A stretch of DNA of 64,000 nt from Echria macrotheca (Eukaryota; Ascomycota; Sordariomycetes; Sordariales; Schizotheciaceae): assembly GCA_030411725.1 (NCBI GenBank), contig MU839833.1, positions 1,240,001-1,304,000 of the forward strand, in the 5' to 3' direction. The notes below the pieces were generated by a model. It was not told the origin of the DNA, searched no databases, and worked only from the letters and a program-made list of their open reading frames with translations. Below are positions 31,126 to 42,000 of this stretch, in pieces. A program made the translations under genes and the position numbers. Numbering within the stretch: position 1 is the first letter of the stretch; each line of letters starts with the position of its first letter.

Positions 31126-33350
31126 ATGGACACCGGGAAAATGGCGGGAATCCGATGGATCCCCTTCCTCCTGACGCTCTGTCTCTCTCAAATCTCCAAC
31201 GCATTCTACATCCCGGGTACGTCCTCCACGCACTCAACAACACGGCAAAAAAAACTAACAGACATAGGCTGGTCAATAAAAAGCTACAGAGACAAAGAAC
31301 CGATCCCACTGCTGGTCAACAAGGTCTATTCGGACAACACGCAGCTCCAATATGCCTACTATGACCTCCCCTTCGTCTGCCCGCCCACGGGCCAGCGCCG
31401 GCTCGCCGGCGGTTTACTCAGCGGCCAGAGCATCCCGCTCAATCTCGGCGAGGTCCTCCGCGGCGACCGCATTACCGTCTCGGACATTGCGCTCTCGATG
31501 AAGCAGGACTCCGGGTGTTCGTACCTCTGCACGCGAGAGGTCTCGAGGAGGGACGTCAAGCGCGCCCGCGAGATGGTCAGCGACGGGTACCTGGTCGAGT
31601 GGATTGTCGACAACCTGCCCGGTGCCACGAGTTTTGTCACGGTGGACAAGACGCGCAAGTACTACGCCGCTGGGTTTAAGCTCGGTTTTGTGGATGGGTC
31701 CTCGGGCAGGTCAAGGTACTACTTGAACAACCACCATACGATCGTGATCCGGTATCGATCGGCACCCGGAAGGGCTGGGGATAACGGGGGCAAGGTGATT
31801 GTGGGATTTGAGGTTTACACCAAGAGCATTGGTCCCGGTACGCCACGCAACGAGAGCGGGTGTCCTGTGAATCTCAAGGAGGTGGAACAGCCTTTTGAGC
31901 TGCAGATTCCGTCGAACGGTACGGCCTCCGACGAAGAGGATCTCGATGATGGCGCCACCCTCAAAATTCCCTACACGTACTCGGTCTACTTCCGGGAGGA
32001 TTCGTCGGTCGAATGGGGTCGCCGGTGGGATCTGTACTTTGTCAACCAGGAGGAGGGATCCAAGATTCATTGGTTGGCCATCATCAACTCGCTGATCATC
32101 TGCGGTCTGCTTACCGGCATCGTGCTTATCATCCTGGCCCGAACGATCCGAACCGATATCAAGACGTACAAGGACTCGCTGACCGAGGACGGCAAGACGC
32201 GGAAGCGCAAGGTGGCTAGTGGGACAAAGACACCAAAAGAGAAGCCGGGACTGCTCGATCAAGTCGGCGAAGCCATCAACGAGGCCGAAAACTCGGACGA
32301 CGAGGAGACCCTCGAGGACGCCACGGGCTGGAAGATGCTCCACGGCGATGTATTCCGGACTCCGCGAAACGGTCATCTGTTAGCTCCGCTAGTCGGCTCG
32401 GGCATGCAGCTTTTGTTTGTCGCTGTCGGCCTGGTCCTGCTCAGCGCGGTGGGCATCCTCAACCCCAGCTTCCGAGGCGGCTTCATCAGCTTTGCCGTCG
32501 GCCTGTTCATCTTTGCCGGACTGTTCTCGGGCTACTTTTCCGCGCGCGTCTTCAAGACGTTTGGCGGGCAGGACTGGCGTCGCAACACGGTCGTGACGGC
32601 GCTGCTGTTTCCGGGTCTGTTGTTCTCGGCCGTCTTCGTGCTCAACCTGTTCGTCTGGGCGCAGGCGTCGAGCACGGCGATCCCGTTCACCACGCTCATC
32701 GCGATTGTTTTCCTGTGGCTGTGCGTGCAGGTGCCGCTGGTCTACGTCGGGTCGTGGTACGGCTTTGTGAGGTCGGCCACGTGGGAGCACCCGACCAAGA
32801 CGAGCCCGGTCCGGCGGCAGATACCGCCGCAGGCGTGGTATATCCGCGGTGTGCGGACGGCGCTGCTGGCGGGTCTGATTCCGTTTGCGGTGATTTTTAT
32901 CGAGCTGCTGTTTGTCTTCCAGTCGGTGTACCAGGACAAGAGCGGGTACTATTATGTGTTTGGGTTCCTGGCGGTGGTGTCGACGATTTTGATCCTCACG
33001 ATTGCCGAGGTGACGGTCGTGACGATTTATATTCAGTTGTGTGGGGAGAATTACGAGTGGTGGTGGCAGTCGTTCGTGGTGGGCGGCGGCAGCGCGGTGT
33101 GGGTGTTTGCGTACTGCGGGTGGTATTTTTTCACCAGGTTGCATATCTCGGGGGTGCTGAGCAGCGTGTTGTTTTTTAGTTATAGCTTTATTGCGTGCTG
33201 TGTGTATGGGTTGTTGACGGGGACGGTTGGGTTTTTGACGGCCTATGCTTTTGTGAGGAGGATTTATGGGTGAGTCCCTTTTTTTTTGGTCTGTGGTAAA
33301 TGTGGCTGACTGACTAACGATATCCATATAGGGAGATCAAGGCGGATTGA
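31126..33350 (+). CDS. Transmembrane 9 superfamily protein (nonaspanin/EMP70)
   Basis: Exons 31126-31216, 31268-33269 and 33332-33350 give 703 residues. A cleavable signal peptide (WIPFLLTLCLSQISNAF) is followed by the luminal domain starting YIPGWSIKSY and including PFVCPP and QDSGCSYLC, then about nine helices from HWLAIINSLIICGLLTGIVLI onward. The C-terminus, encoded by a 19-nt last exon, is EIKAD, a K-x-D motif of the kind used by TM9SF proteins for Golgi retention by coatomer. The family acts in Golgi sorting, adhesion and metal homeostasis. The first intron is 51 nt, stop-free and in frame; the continuous YIPG-WSIKSY block supports its removal. Start context is AAAATGG. Another ATG lies five codons downstream. 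Confidence 0.94.
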
Positions 33351-33823
33351 TCCATGGGATGAGTGAGCATTGGGTTTGGTATTTGAGTATCTCATTGCAT
33401 GGGGCGTTGGCGTTGCATTCTTGGATTGGGCTCTCAGTTCGTGTGCTGGTTCTAGGGAAGGGCGTGGCATGGAGGAGAGACTAGCGTGGAATATTCTATT
33501 GGGAGGAGGTCTGGTGGTATTCTGTGTTGATAGCCTGCCAGGCGGCTCTTTCGGTATGGTATGAATAATACTGTGGTCGTAAGACGCAAATGCATGTTGC
33601 TTACGCGCGGGATGGTTTTGAAGGAGGATTTGGGGTTGGAGTTGCGGTGAGAGTGGTTACTGGGAGCTCGAGACGGTGAGTATCGGTTTTGATTGTTGAT
33701 GTTGTGGGCGATTTTGTCTACGACGTGAGACCTGTGCTTGCGAGGCTGTGGTATCTTGGATGGGGGCAGCTTGACTTTTGGGCTTTGTGTCTATATGTGT
33801 GGTGATGAGCACCTAACTCGTAT
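33351..33823. other. Convergent 3' intergenic region
   Basis: Between the TM9SF gene and the metallophosphoesterase gene. G/T-rich on the plus strand, no credible coding frame; probably two 3' UTRs. Confidence 0.45.
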
Positions 33824-35017
33824 CTACAAATCAACAACCGTAACCGGATTCTTCACCTTGCCCGTGTTCCCATACATGACCGCCACATTCGCCATCAGCC
33901 CGCCTTGATTCGTCCCGGGGCCAAGCATGAGCCATTTCCAGAGAATGCTGCTCACGCCGTACCAGACCACATTAAAGGCGTCCGTCCACGCCGCGCTGGG
34001 GACAAGGTCGTAGATGAACCCCCTTCCCGTCCTGGCCATCAGCGACTCGTACGCCCGCTGGCACTCGTCGTAGTAGACGGCCTCGCGGCCGTGTCCCCAG
34101 TGGACGTGCCCAAAGACGTGCAGCCGCGGTTTGACCCGCCAGACTTCCTCCAGGAGTCCATCACAGCCGAGGCTGAGGTCACGATGGAAGCGCTGGGTTG
34201 GTTGTCAGTTTCATCGTGCTACACTCTCCGAAATGAACACACATACCGGCGGTGTGTGCGTCACTAAGACATCCGTCTCCTCGGGTATCGTCCCCCTCCA
34301 CGGATGGTTCTCCCGATCATACTGGAATCTGCGCGTCTGTCAGTCTCCCCCTCCTCATCCATAACTAACCCTTCATTTCAGACCCTTCAAAAACAATGAA
34401 AGGACATGAGTAGTAGTAAGAATCAAAAAGGAAAGGAAAAAAAAAACTCACGCATGACTATCATCCCCACACCTAGGCACCCCCGACCGTCCATAAACAT
34501 TCAACCTCCTCCCCCCCTTGAATTCCAGCGTAACCATCTCATCCTGCAAATACCTCACCCCCCTCCACTCTATCTCCTCGTCTTTCCCCCCTTCCTGCCC
34601 CTGCTGCTGATCAACCCCCGCCCCTCTCCTCCTCCCACGCCACTCCGGATCCAACCACCCATCATGATTCCCCGCGACAACCACCTTCTCCCCAAACTTG
34701 AGGGAAGCAATCCAGTCCACCTGCCTCTGGATACTTTCCCTGCTCCCATCGTCGGTCAGATCGCCCGCGTGAATCAGCAGATCGCCCTCCACCCCTGAAA
34801 GGTTCGGTGGGATGCGGGAGTGCGTATCAGACAGACACACGACGCGGATCGGCGGGCGGCCGCGGGGCGGGCGGAAGGGGTGGCCGCGGAGGATGAGGAT
34901 GATTTGATAGAGAATCGTGATGAGGAGCTGGAGCGGGGAGGAGAGGAGGTTGTCCAGGAGGGTTGGGCGTTCCCAGGGGTTGGGGCGGCGGAGGTGGAGG
35001 AGGGTTAGGAGGCCCAT
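33824..35017 (-). CDS. Membrane-anchored calcineurin-like metallophosphoesterase, MPPED type
   Basis: Exons 35017-34452, 34328-34247 and 34192-33824 join to 338 residues. An N-terminal hydrophobic segment (SSPLQLLITILYQIILIL) probably anchors the protein. The phosphoesterase core follows: RVVCLSDTHSR (D-x-H metal site), LLIHAGDLTDDG (GD), VVAGNHDG (GNHD), then LVTHTPP and VFGHVHWGHGRE (GH-x-H). This set resembles the MPPED1/2 (UPF0046-like) group rather than protein phosphatases. A Gly/Gln/Arg-rich insert follows GNHDGWLDPEW. The substrate is unknown; related enzymes hydrolyse cyclic nucleotides or phosphodiesters weakly. Donors are GTGAGT and GTATGT; each junction falls within or next to a conserved block, which supports the model. 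Confidence 0.88.
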
Positions 35018-35940
35018 TTTTTTTACGAGATATATACCCTCTCTGGTGGATTGAGGAATTGTTGAGAAGAGAAGTTCGAATTTGGGAGGAGAGATAAGGT
35101 AGTGGTGATGATGAGAGCCGTCTTGCTGAGAGTTAAGTGAGTGTCACATGCTCCAAGCAGTGTCCCCGAGCGATGACGACAGTGCTTGGCCCCTCTGAAC
35201 GGGAGCGCGGGGTCTTGAAATAGGTAGCAGGTAGCAGATGCCCGGCTTCTCCTTAAATAGAAAGTCTCCCTCAAAAATATCGAGTACAAATGTGTGAAGA
35301 TGTCGCTTCCTAGTAACGGATGATCCGTAAGGTACCTAATGAAACAGATGTCACACACCAACAAACTTGGCGTTGTGTGTTGTTGCCTTTCAGGTGTGTG
35401 TCGCACTCGCAGCGACTACAGCTGTGAGCTAGACTAAATGCTTGGCCCCACACAACCACCCAACTCCTCTGGTTCTGGCACATGTCAACCACCAGACCAG
35501 ACAAATCAGTGGTTGTCCCAAATCACAAACAAAAGTCCGGTCTCGCTACATAGATATTTGCTAGAACCACATAAAGCCCAGGTCCCGTCTATCCCCTTTC
35601 CAAGCCGAACCGAAACAACCCCCCCAAAACTCCAACAACCATCGCCGACCCGAATACAAAGAAAGAACTTGGGGCGACCCCATGGGACATTGATTTGGTG
35701 TGTAGAATAGCCAAATACAGAGACACTTGATATGGCCATAATTCATATATTCCGCTTAACCGTGATCGAACAAACAGCCTCAGCTGCGTCTGTTTCTCTA
35801 TACACACAATCATCCCTTAATGATATATTCTAGCAACCCAAACCAAGCCAAGTCCGGCCAGCCACAGTGACCTTTTACAACCAAAACGCCATCAACATGT
35901 ACAAGAGAATTATGTACAGGAATTAATACCAACCCAACCC
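35018..35940. other. Intergenic with imperfect inverted repeat
   Basis: About 920 bp between two minus-strand genes. It holds the upstream region of the metallophosphoesterase gene and the 3' UTR of the GH17 gene. An inverted repeat lies at 35153-35164 / 35178-35189 (11 of 12 bases pair). No credible coding frame. Confidence 0.45.
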
Positions 35941-37371
35941 TCAGAGAACAAGAATGGCAACCATGACCGCCGCAAATGCAGCGCTCATAGACCCAGAAGC
36001 AACCGCACCCCCGTTGGGATGGGTGCCCGTCGCAGCCGAAGGCGATGACGTCCCGGTGGTAGTCACACCCCCGTTGGACCCGGATCCAGACCCGGAAACC
36101 ACGTTACCCGTCGGTGTCGGCTGGACCACCGTGGTATCCGTAACGAGCGTGGTAGGGAGCGTGGAAGATACCAAACTACTTGAGGGACCCGAACTGGTGA
36201 TGCTCCCCGCTGGTTCCTTGGTAGAGCTAGACGAAACCTGCGAGCTGGAACTCGAAGGCGTAGACGATGAGCTTGAGCTTGCGGACGTGGATGATGGCCT
36301 GCGGATGTGGCCATGAGGGTGAGTTCAACAACCAAAACAGGAAAAAAGCTTACGGTGGTGGGTTGACGTTGTTGCACGAGATATCGTACAGCGGAGTCGT
36401 CGTCAACGAGCTTCCAATGATGCCAAAACTGGGGTTCGGCGTGGCGGGCGCCGCGTCCTGGAGTGTATACCACCAGATGTTGGTGGAACCAAATAGGGGG
36501 CAGCCAACCTGATCCCAGTACGTCTTCGCATTCTGCAGTGAGGGCACGGCGAGCCCAACCGTCTTGCCGCTAACAGGATAGCCGGTCTCCGTCACCCAAA
36601 CCGGCTTGCCGCCGGCGGCAGCCTTGGTTGCGTCGAACGCAGCATTGAATAAATCCTTGCTGTTTTCAATGGTGTTCGTCTGGGTGTCTTGGAAATAAGG
36701 ATATGCATCGACGCCGAGCCAGTCTGATGCGTCAATGACCGCCTGGTTGGAGCCATTCACCCAGGCCGTCCACGTGTCGACATGGCCGACCGGCGCGTTC
36801 GCCAAGGGGGTTCCGGCAATGGCATCGCGCACCAGCTTGATGTACCGAACGATGTCAGCCGGATCCTTTCCGGGGTTCTCCTTGTTCAAGATTCCGGTCG
36901 GCGAGTTGCGGTACAGGTCCTCGCTTCCAACAGAAATTCCGGCCACTAAGCTTCCGAAATCAGCGCCATATTTGGTGATGGCAGATCTGAGTGCCGCCAA
37001 CTCGTTGTCGACGATGCCGTCACCGGCAGAACACCATATGCCGAGGAGCAGAGATGTTTTGGTGGCAATCGCCGCCGGAATTGCTGCGATGGGTTGGTTA
37101 CTTGTACCGGCTTGCTATATCACTTCTGTTAAACTTTTGCTTGCGTCTCAATACTCACGGTACGCACCACTGTTGTGTATAGTCGGGCACTCGTAAACCC
37201 GCCACCCGGGGCTCCAACAAGGCCCTGGGCAGTCTTGAACTCGGCTTCAAAATCCGACTGTACCTTTGCAGCGCCGTTATTGAATGTTGAACCGTAGTTG
37301 AAGCCCTGAAATGCTGCCAACGTCGTCGAAAATGTGGCCGCCAGGGCCATCAAGCTGCAAGAGCTGTGCAT
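35941..37371 (-). CDS. GPI-anchored glycoside hydrolase family 17 (beta-1,3-glucanase)
   Basis: Exons 37371-37168, 37114-36354 and 36298-35941 give 440 residues. A signal peptide (CSLMALAATFSTTLAAF) leads into the GH17 domain (GFNYGSTFNNGAAK, SARLYTTV, LLLGIWCSAGD, WLGVDAYPYFQ). The likely acid/base Glu is in GISVGSEDLYR and the nucleophile in VWVTETGYP. Then come a Ser/Thr-rich stalk and a hydrophobic C-terminal tail (SMSAAFAAVMVAILVL) that serves as a GPI-anchor signal. Such enzymes remodel cell-wall beta-1,3-glucan (EglC and Scw-like). For the first intron two donors nine bases apart fit the frame: GTGCGT at 37167 (chosen, since it restores YTTVQAGT) and GTGAGT at 37158, which would insert three residues (VRT). 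Confidence 0.92.
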
Positions 37372-39015
37372 ACTGATTCGAGGTTTGTCCAAGGCAACTA
37401 AAAGTGAGTCTAACCAAGTGCCGAAGTGCCGATTCCAAAAGATGATTGCGGATGATGATGAGTGATCGAGTGATGATCGAGGAAGAGATGCTCTTTTATG
37501 CTACCAGAGCCTGCAGATATTCCCGTATCTGTTGAGCTACGGAAAGTAGGAGCGAACTGACAGGTTGGTCAGGGAGTACGAAGCGAGTGCCAAATACGAG
37601 GTGACAAAAACGAGGTGACAAAAACGAGGAAAGACAGATGGCGATATATAGGGCAGGCAGAAAGGTGCGACTCCAGGTCATGCAACGAGCGAATAAAGAT
37701 GTGATGATGTATGATGACTGATATTTCCGAAGGTTAAAGTTGTGAGATGTTGGCAAACTTGGAAACGAGGAAGCAGACATGATAAATATCCTGTTCGCGA
37801 TCGAGGGGCGACTTCCCAGGTCGTCTCCTGACTCCTGCCCCGCGCAGGAGACCATTCCCAACCACTACTTTTTCGTCTGCAGACGTCGCTTCCAGGAGAC
37901 ATCTCGATCGGGAGGCGCTTGTGGCGTGAGCTTGTTCTCAACACTATTCTAGAAGAAGGTAGCGCTGACCCCCTGCCCCTGAGAGCTGCTGCCACGGCGG
38001 GGTAGCTCGGGGAGCTCGGGGGGGAAGGCCCGACCTAGGTGAGGGGAAAGAAAAAAAATTGAAAGACACCAAGCATGGCATGGAAATGTGAGAATGCCCT
38101 ATTGCGACATCGTCGGTGTCGATCAAGGCATGTGTGTGCTTCGTATTTTTTCGGAACCGCGTGTGTCGCGCTTACCTCGTACCCCGCGAAAGTTCGCTAG
38201 AGTAGGTACGAATTCTCACGAAGGGAGTCTTATCGTTCCGCTATCAAGCAATTGTTGAGGGGTGCCACTCACATTCTGGAGAGTCGCAAGTGCGTCGAAC
38301 GTGAACCGGCGAGACACGCGGTTGGGATGCCAGTTCGGGTCCCGGCACCACACTTGCGATATTTCCAGCGTGTCGCCGACTCGGGTTTCTGGCGCCTCGG
38401 CTCTGCAGTAGGAATGCCTTGCTCTGCAGCCTATCCAACAGGGCGGGCCATCCCACACAGCTGTCTGTCTGCCTTGCAGTTTTACGCAGTTTTGCCCGTT
38501 CCTGTCAGTCCCAGTCCCCGGAATGTCATCTCCAACCGGCTAACCGCCACCCGGCCTTCCTGTCTGGGCCGAGCTGGTTGCGCCCGCACAGCTTGATGGT
38601 GCCCGACTTCTCCCGGCAAAGGTGGTGATGATGCTCTTTAAGCCGTGAGTCTGGTGGCCTCGTTTGGAATCCTTCCAACTATGCGAGCTTGACCGCCCGC
38701 CTCAAGAGCCAGAATGGGACGTTTTGGATTGCGGCCTGCGCCGCACCCGCGCTGCCTGCTGCGTGCTGCTGCTGCCTTGTCGCCGCCCGGCATTTCAATC
38801 TCGCTGCGACTCTCCCGTTACAATTTTAGGACAACACAGTCTCTGCCAATCACACCCTCGCAACTCACGATTGCAACTACGGATAGGGAAGGTCATGTGT
38901 AGTCCCTGAGAGCGGGAATATAACCCGGTCTTTCCCCCGCCAAGACGGTTTTTGCAATTGGGTCGGGAATGCAAGAACGCGTTGCTCCTTGCACCAAGCG
39001 TCAAGCGTGAAGCCG
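37372..39015. promoter_or_regulatory. Divergent intergenic region GH17 / ABC transporter, 1.6 kb
   Basis: It separates two divergent start codons. Direct repeats of ACAAAAACGAGGTGAC-like sequence lie at about 37601-37630. The rest is mixed composition with no credible coding frame. It should contain both promoters. Confidence 0.45.
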
Positions 39016-42000
39016 ATGATGGCATCTGAATTTGTTTGGCCGTGGGACCAAGGCCCTGACCTTTCCCGGCGAGAAGTCGTGTTGGAGACGTGGGATACGG
39101 CCCCGTCCAAGTATGTGACGCTCACCGATGTTTACTGTCCCTGCCAAGACCACTGACCACCTCGTTCCTGCAGCGGTTCGAGTGTCGAGTGGATCGATAC
39201 AGCCTCACGCATCGCCCAATCCGGCAAACCGCAGCTTGTCCTTGTCTTCGGAGTCATCCTGTGGGTGGCAGCGAGCGCGGGTCCGCGAGCCCGTCGCGTC
39301 GACGGTGTTGCCCGCCCCAAAGCATCCAGGATCCGCCCACTGTACGAGATAGTGGCCCAGCTTACCCGCGCTGCTGCCCTTGCTCTTCTCATCGTCACGG
39401 CCGTTCGAGATCCGACGCAATGGATCAACACGGCCCCCGTCGCTCTTGCTTTCCTTCTTGGCCTGACTCGGCTCAGCAACAGCCTCCGATGGCGACACAC
39501 GGCTCTCCACCAGGTCAACGTCCTCATCGTCTCCTCGTTTGCCGTCCTGGCCGCTGAGTTTCTCCTGCCGAACCTCAAACTGCACGGTGACCATGAGATC
39601 GACCGTATCCAACTCGCCGCTATCTGCACCCTCGGAGCTAGCATAGTCGTCGCCGTGTTCACCCCTCGAGAGTGGATTCCTCCGGTCGTGGAAAAGGCCG
39701 AAGACTATGATCTGCCTGAGTTCAAGCCGAACCCGGAGGAGACGTGCAGCTGGTTCGTACGGTACCTGACGTTCGAGTACATGTTTCCCCTGATATGGAC
39801 GGCCTGGCGCCGCGACTTGTCGATGGACGACTTGTTTCCACTGCCGTGGTACGACGATCCGCTTGTGCTTCTGCGAAAAATAACCAAATCGCGGGAGAAG
39901 AACAAGACCACGCTTCGAACCATCTTTGGATTCCAGCGCGCGCAACTCCTGACCATGTGCTGGTGGATTGCCATGACACACGTGTTGTCAATGCTCACCC
40001 CGTTCACCATGTACCAGCTCCTCGAATATATCGACAACCCGGCCGATGCCGTCCTGCACCCGTCCGTCTGGCTAATCCTTCTCTTCGTGATCCCGATAAT
40101 GAGGTCTATGGCCTTCCAGCAGTACGTCTTCACATCCACCCGGCTCGTGGTTCGATGCAAATCCGCCATGACCCAGGAGCTATACCATCGAGCCATGTCT
40201 TGCATGGAGCTCGAGGAAGATGTCATCAATAGCATTGCTACAAGAGGGGCTAAGGAAGACCGGGGACCGCAGAGCACCTCGGCGGGACGCCTCGCAAATC
40301 TCATGTCTAGCGATTTGGACGCCATCTTTCGCATGCGGGATTCGACCCTCGGCATTATTGGTGTTCCGATCAGCATCCTCCTGACCGGCTTTGCGCTTTG
40401 GAAGGTGACGGGGTGGCCTGGTCTAGTAGGAATGTCGATGGTCATCCTCGCCAGCCCGCTTCCCATCTGGCTCTCCAGACTGATGAACAAGGCGCAGCGC
40501 AAGATCAAGATAGCGCAGGACTCCCGTATATCGCTCATTACGGAATACCTCGGCTCCATCAAACCCATCAAGTATTTTGCCTGGGAGGATGCTGTCTTTG
40601 ACAGGGTCCAGACTGCCCGGGCAGAGGAGCAGAACCAGCTGTGGCATCTCGACGTATTCGCAACTCTCATCGGCAAAACCTCCGACCTCTACCCCATAGT
40701 AGCACTGCTGGTAACATTTGCTCTCTACACGGGCGTGCTCGGACAGCCCCTGACAGCCGCCGTGGCTTTCACCACACTGTCCTTGGTCAACCAGATGCGA
40801 CGCAACCTCTCCATAATGACCTGGGTGACGAGGACTCTGACAGACGCGTTTATCTCTCTCGATCGTCTCGATCGCTACTTCGCCAATACCGAGCCGCTAC
40901 AACGATACCCGAAAGGACCGCTCGTTGTTCAGAATGCTACCTTCCGCCGCACGAGGAATGCCTCGTTCCGGCTCAGGGATATCTCGGTCGACTTTGTTGA
41001 GGGTGGTTTGAATGTGATTTCTGGTCAGAGCGGTAGCGGCAAGACCAGTTTGCTCCTGGCCATGCTCGGGGAGCTCGTGTTGGAGTCGGGGTCGGTAACA
41101 AGCCCCGGGGATATCGCCTTCGCGTCGCAGTCGGCCTGGCTCCAGAACGAAACGATCCGGGAAAACATCATCTTCAACTCGCCCTTTGAGCAGGCCCGCT
41201 ACGACCGCGTGATCGAGGCCTGCTGTTTCGGCCCGGACCTGAAGGAGCTCTCGAAAGGCGACCAGACCGACATTGGCGAGAACGGAACAATCCTGTCTGG
41301 CGGCCAAAAGTCGCGGGTCGCTCTGGCTCGGGCACTCTACTCGAAAGCGTCGGTCGTATTTCTGGACGACATTTTCTCTGCCCTTGACGCCAAGACGGCC
41401 GCCGCCGTGTGGGATCACTGCTTTTGCACCGACATGCTCAAGGGCAGGACCATCGTCCTGGTGACCCAGGTGCCGTGGATCCCTCCGCAGGCCGATCTGG
41501 CGCTCACGATGGACAATGGTCACATCCAGGATATCGAGCGAAATATCGGCGTGGTGAGGAAGCCGGTGGCTCCCGAATCTACTCGCTTGGAGGGAGAAAG
41601 CAGCAACGGCGCAACCTCGCCCACCACCGATGATACGAAGAAGCCGACAGCAACAACAACACCGCCGCCGCCGCAGGAGGATGACAAGATTGCTGAGGAG
41701 ATGGGGGCATCGGGGAGAGTCAGTCGGTTGGTTGGTAAGTTGCAGTCCTGGTTTTCGTCTCGTAGGATACTAACAGTCCCACAGCGTTGCAATACATCAA
41801 GTATTACGGAGGTCCCTTGTTTCTCATGGCTTTGGTGGTGGTTAACCTCCTCACCAATTTCATGAGTCTCGGTACCACCTACTGGCTTTCCATCTGGGTG
41901 GACGCGTATGGAAAGAACAAATACGTCGACGTTGCGTTTTATGCTGGTGTCTATGCCATCGTCAGTCTTTTGTATTCTGCTCTCGAGGCGGCCGAATATC

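Noticed and set aside
32389..33327. 312-codon frame antisense to the TM9SF gene
   Set aside because: Arg/His/Gln-rich mirror of a hydrophobic coding region; the sense strand is a well-conserved gene.
39205..39981. 258-codon frame antisense to the ABC transporter
   Set aside because: Shadow of TMD0/TMD1 coding sequence, which is clearly the real frame.
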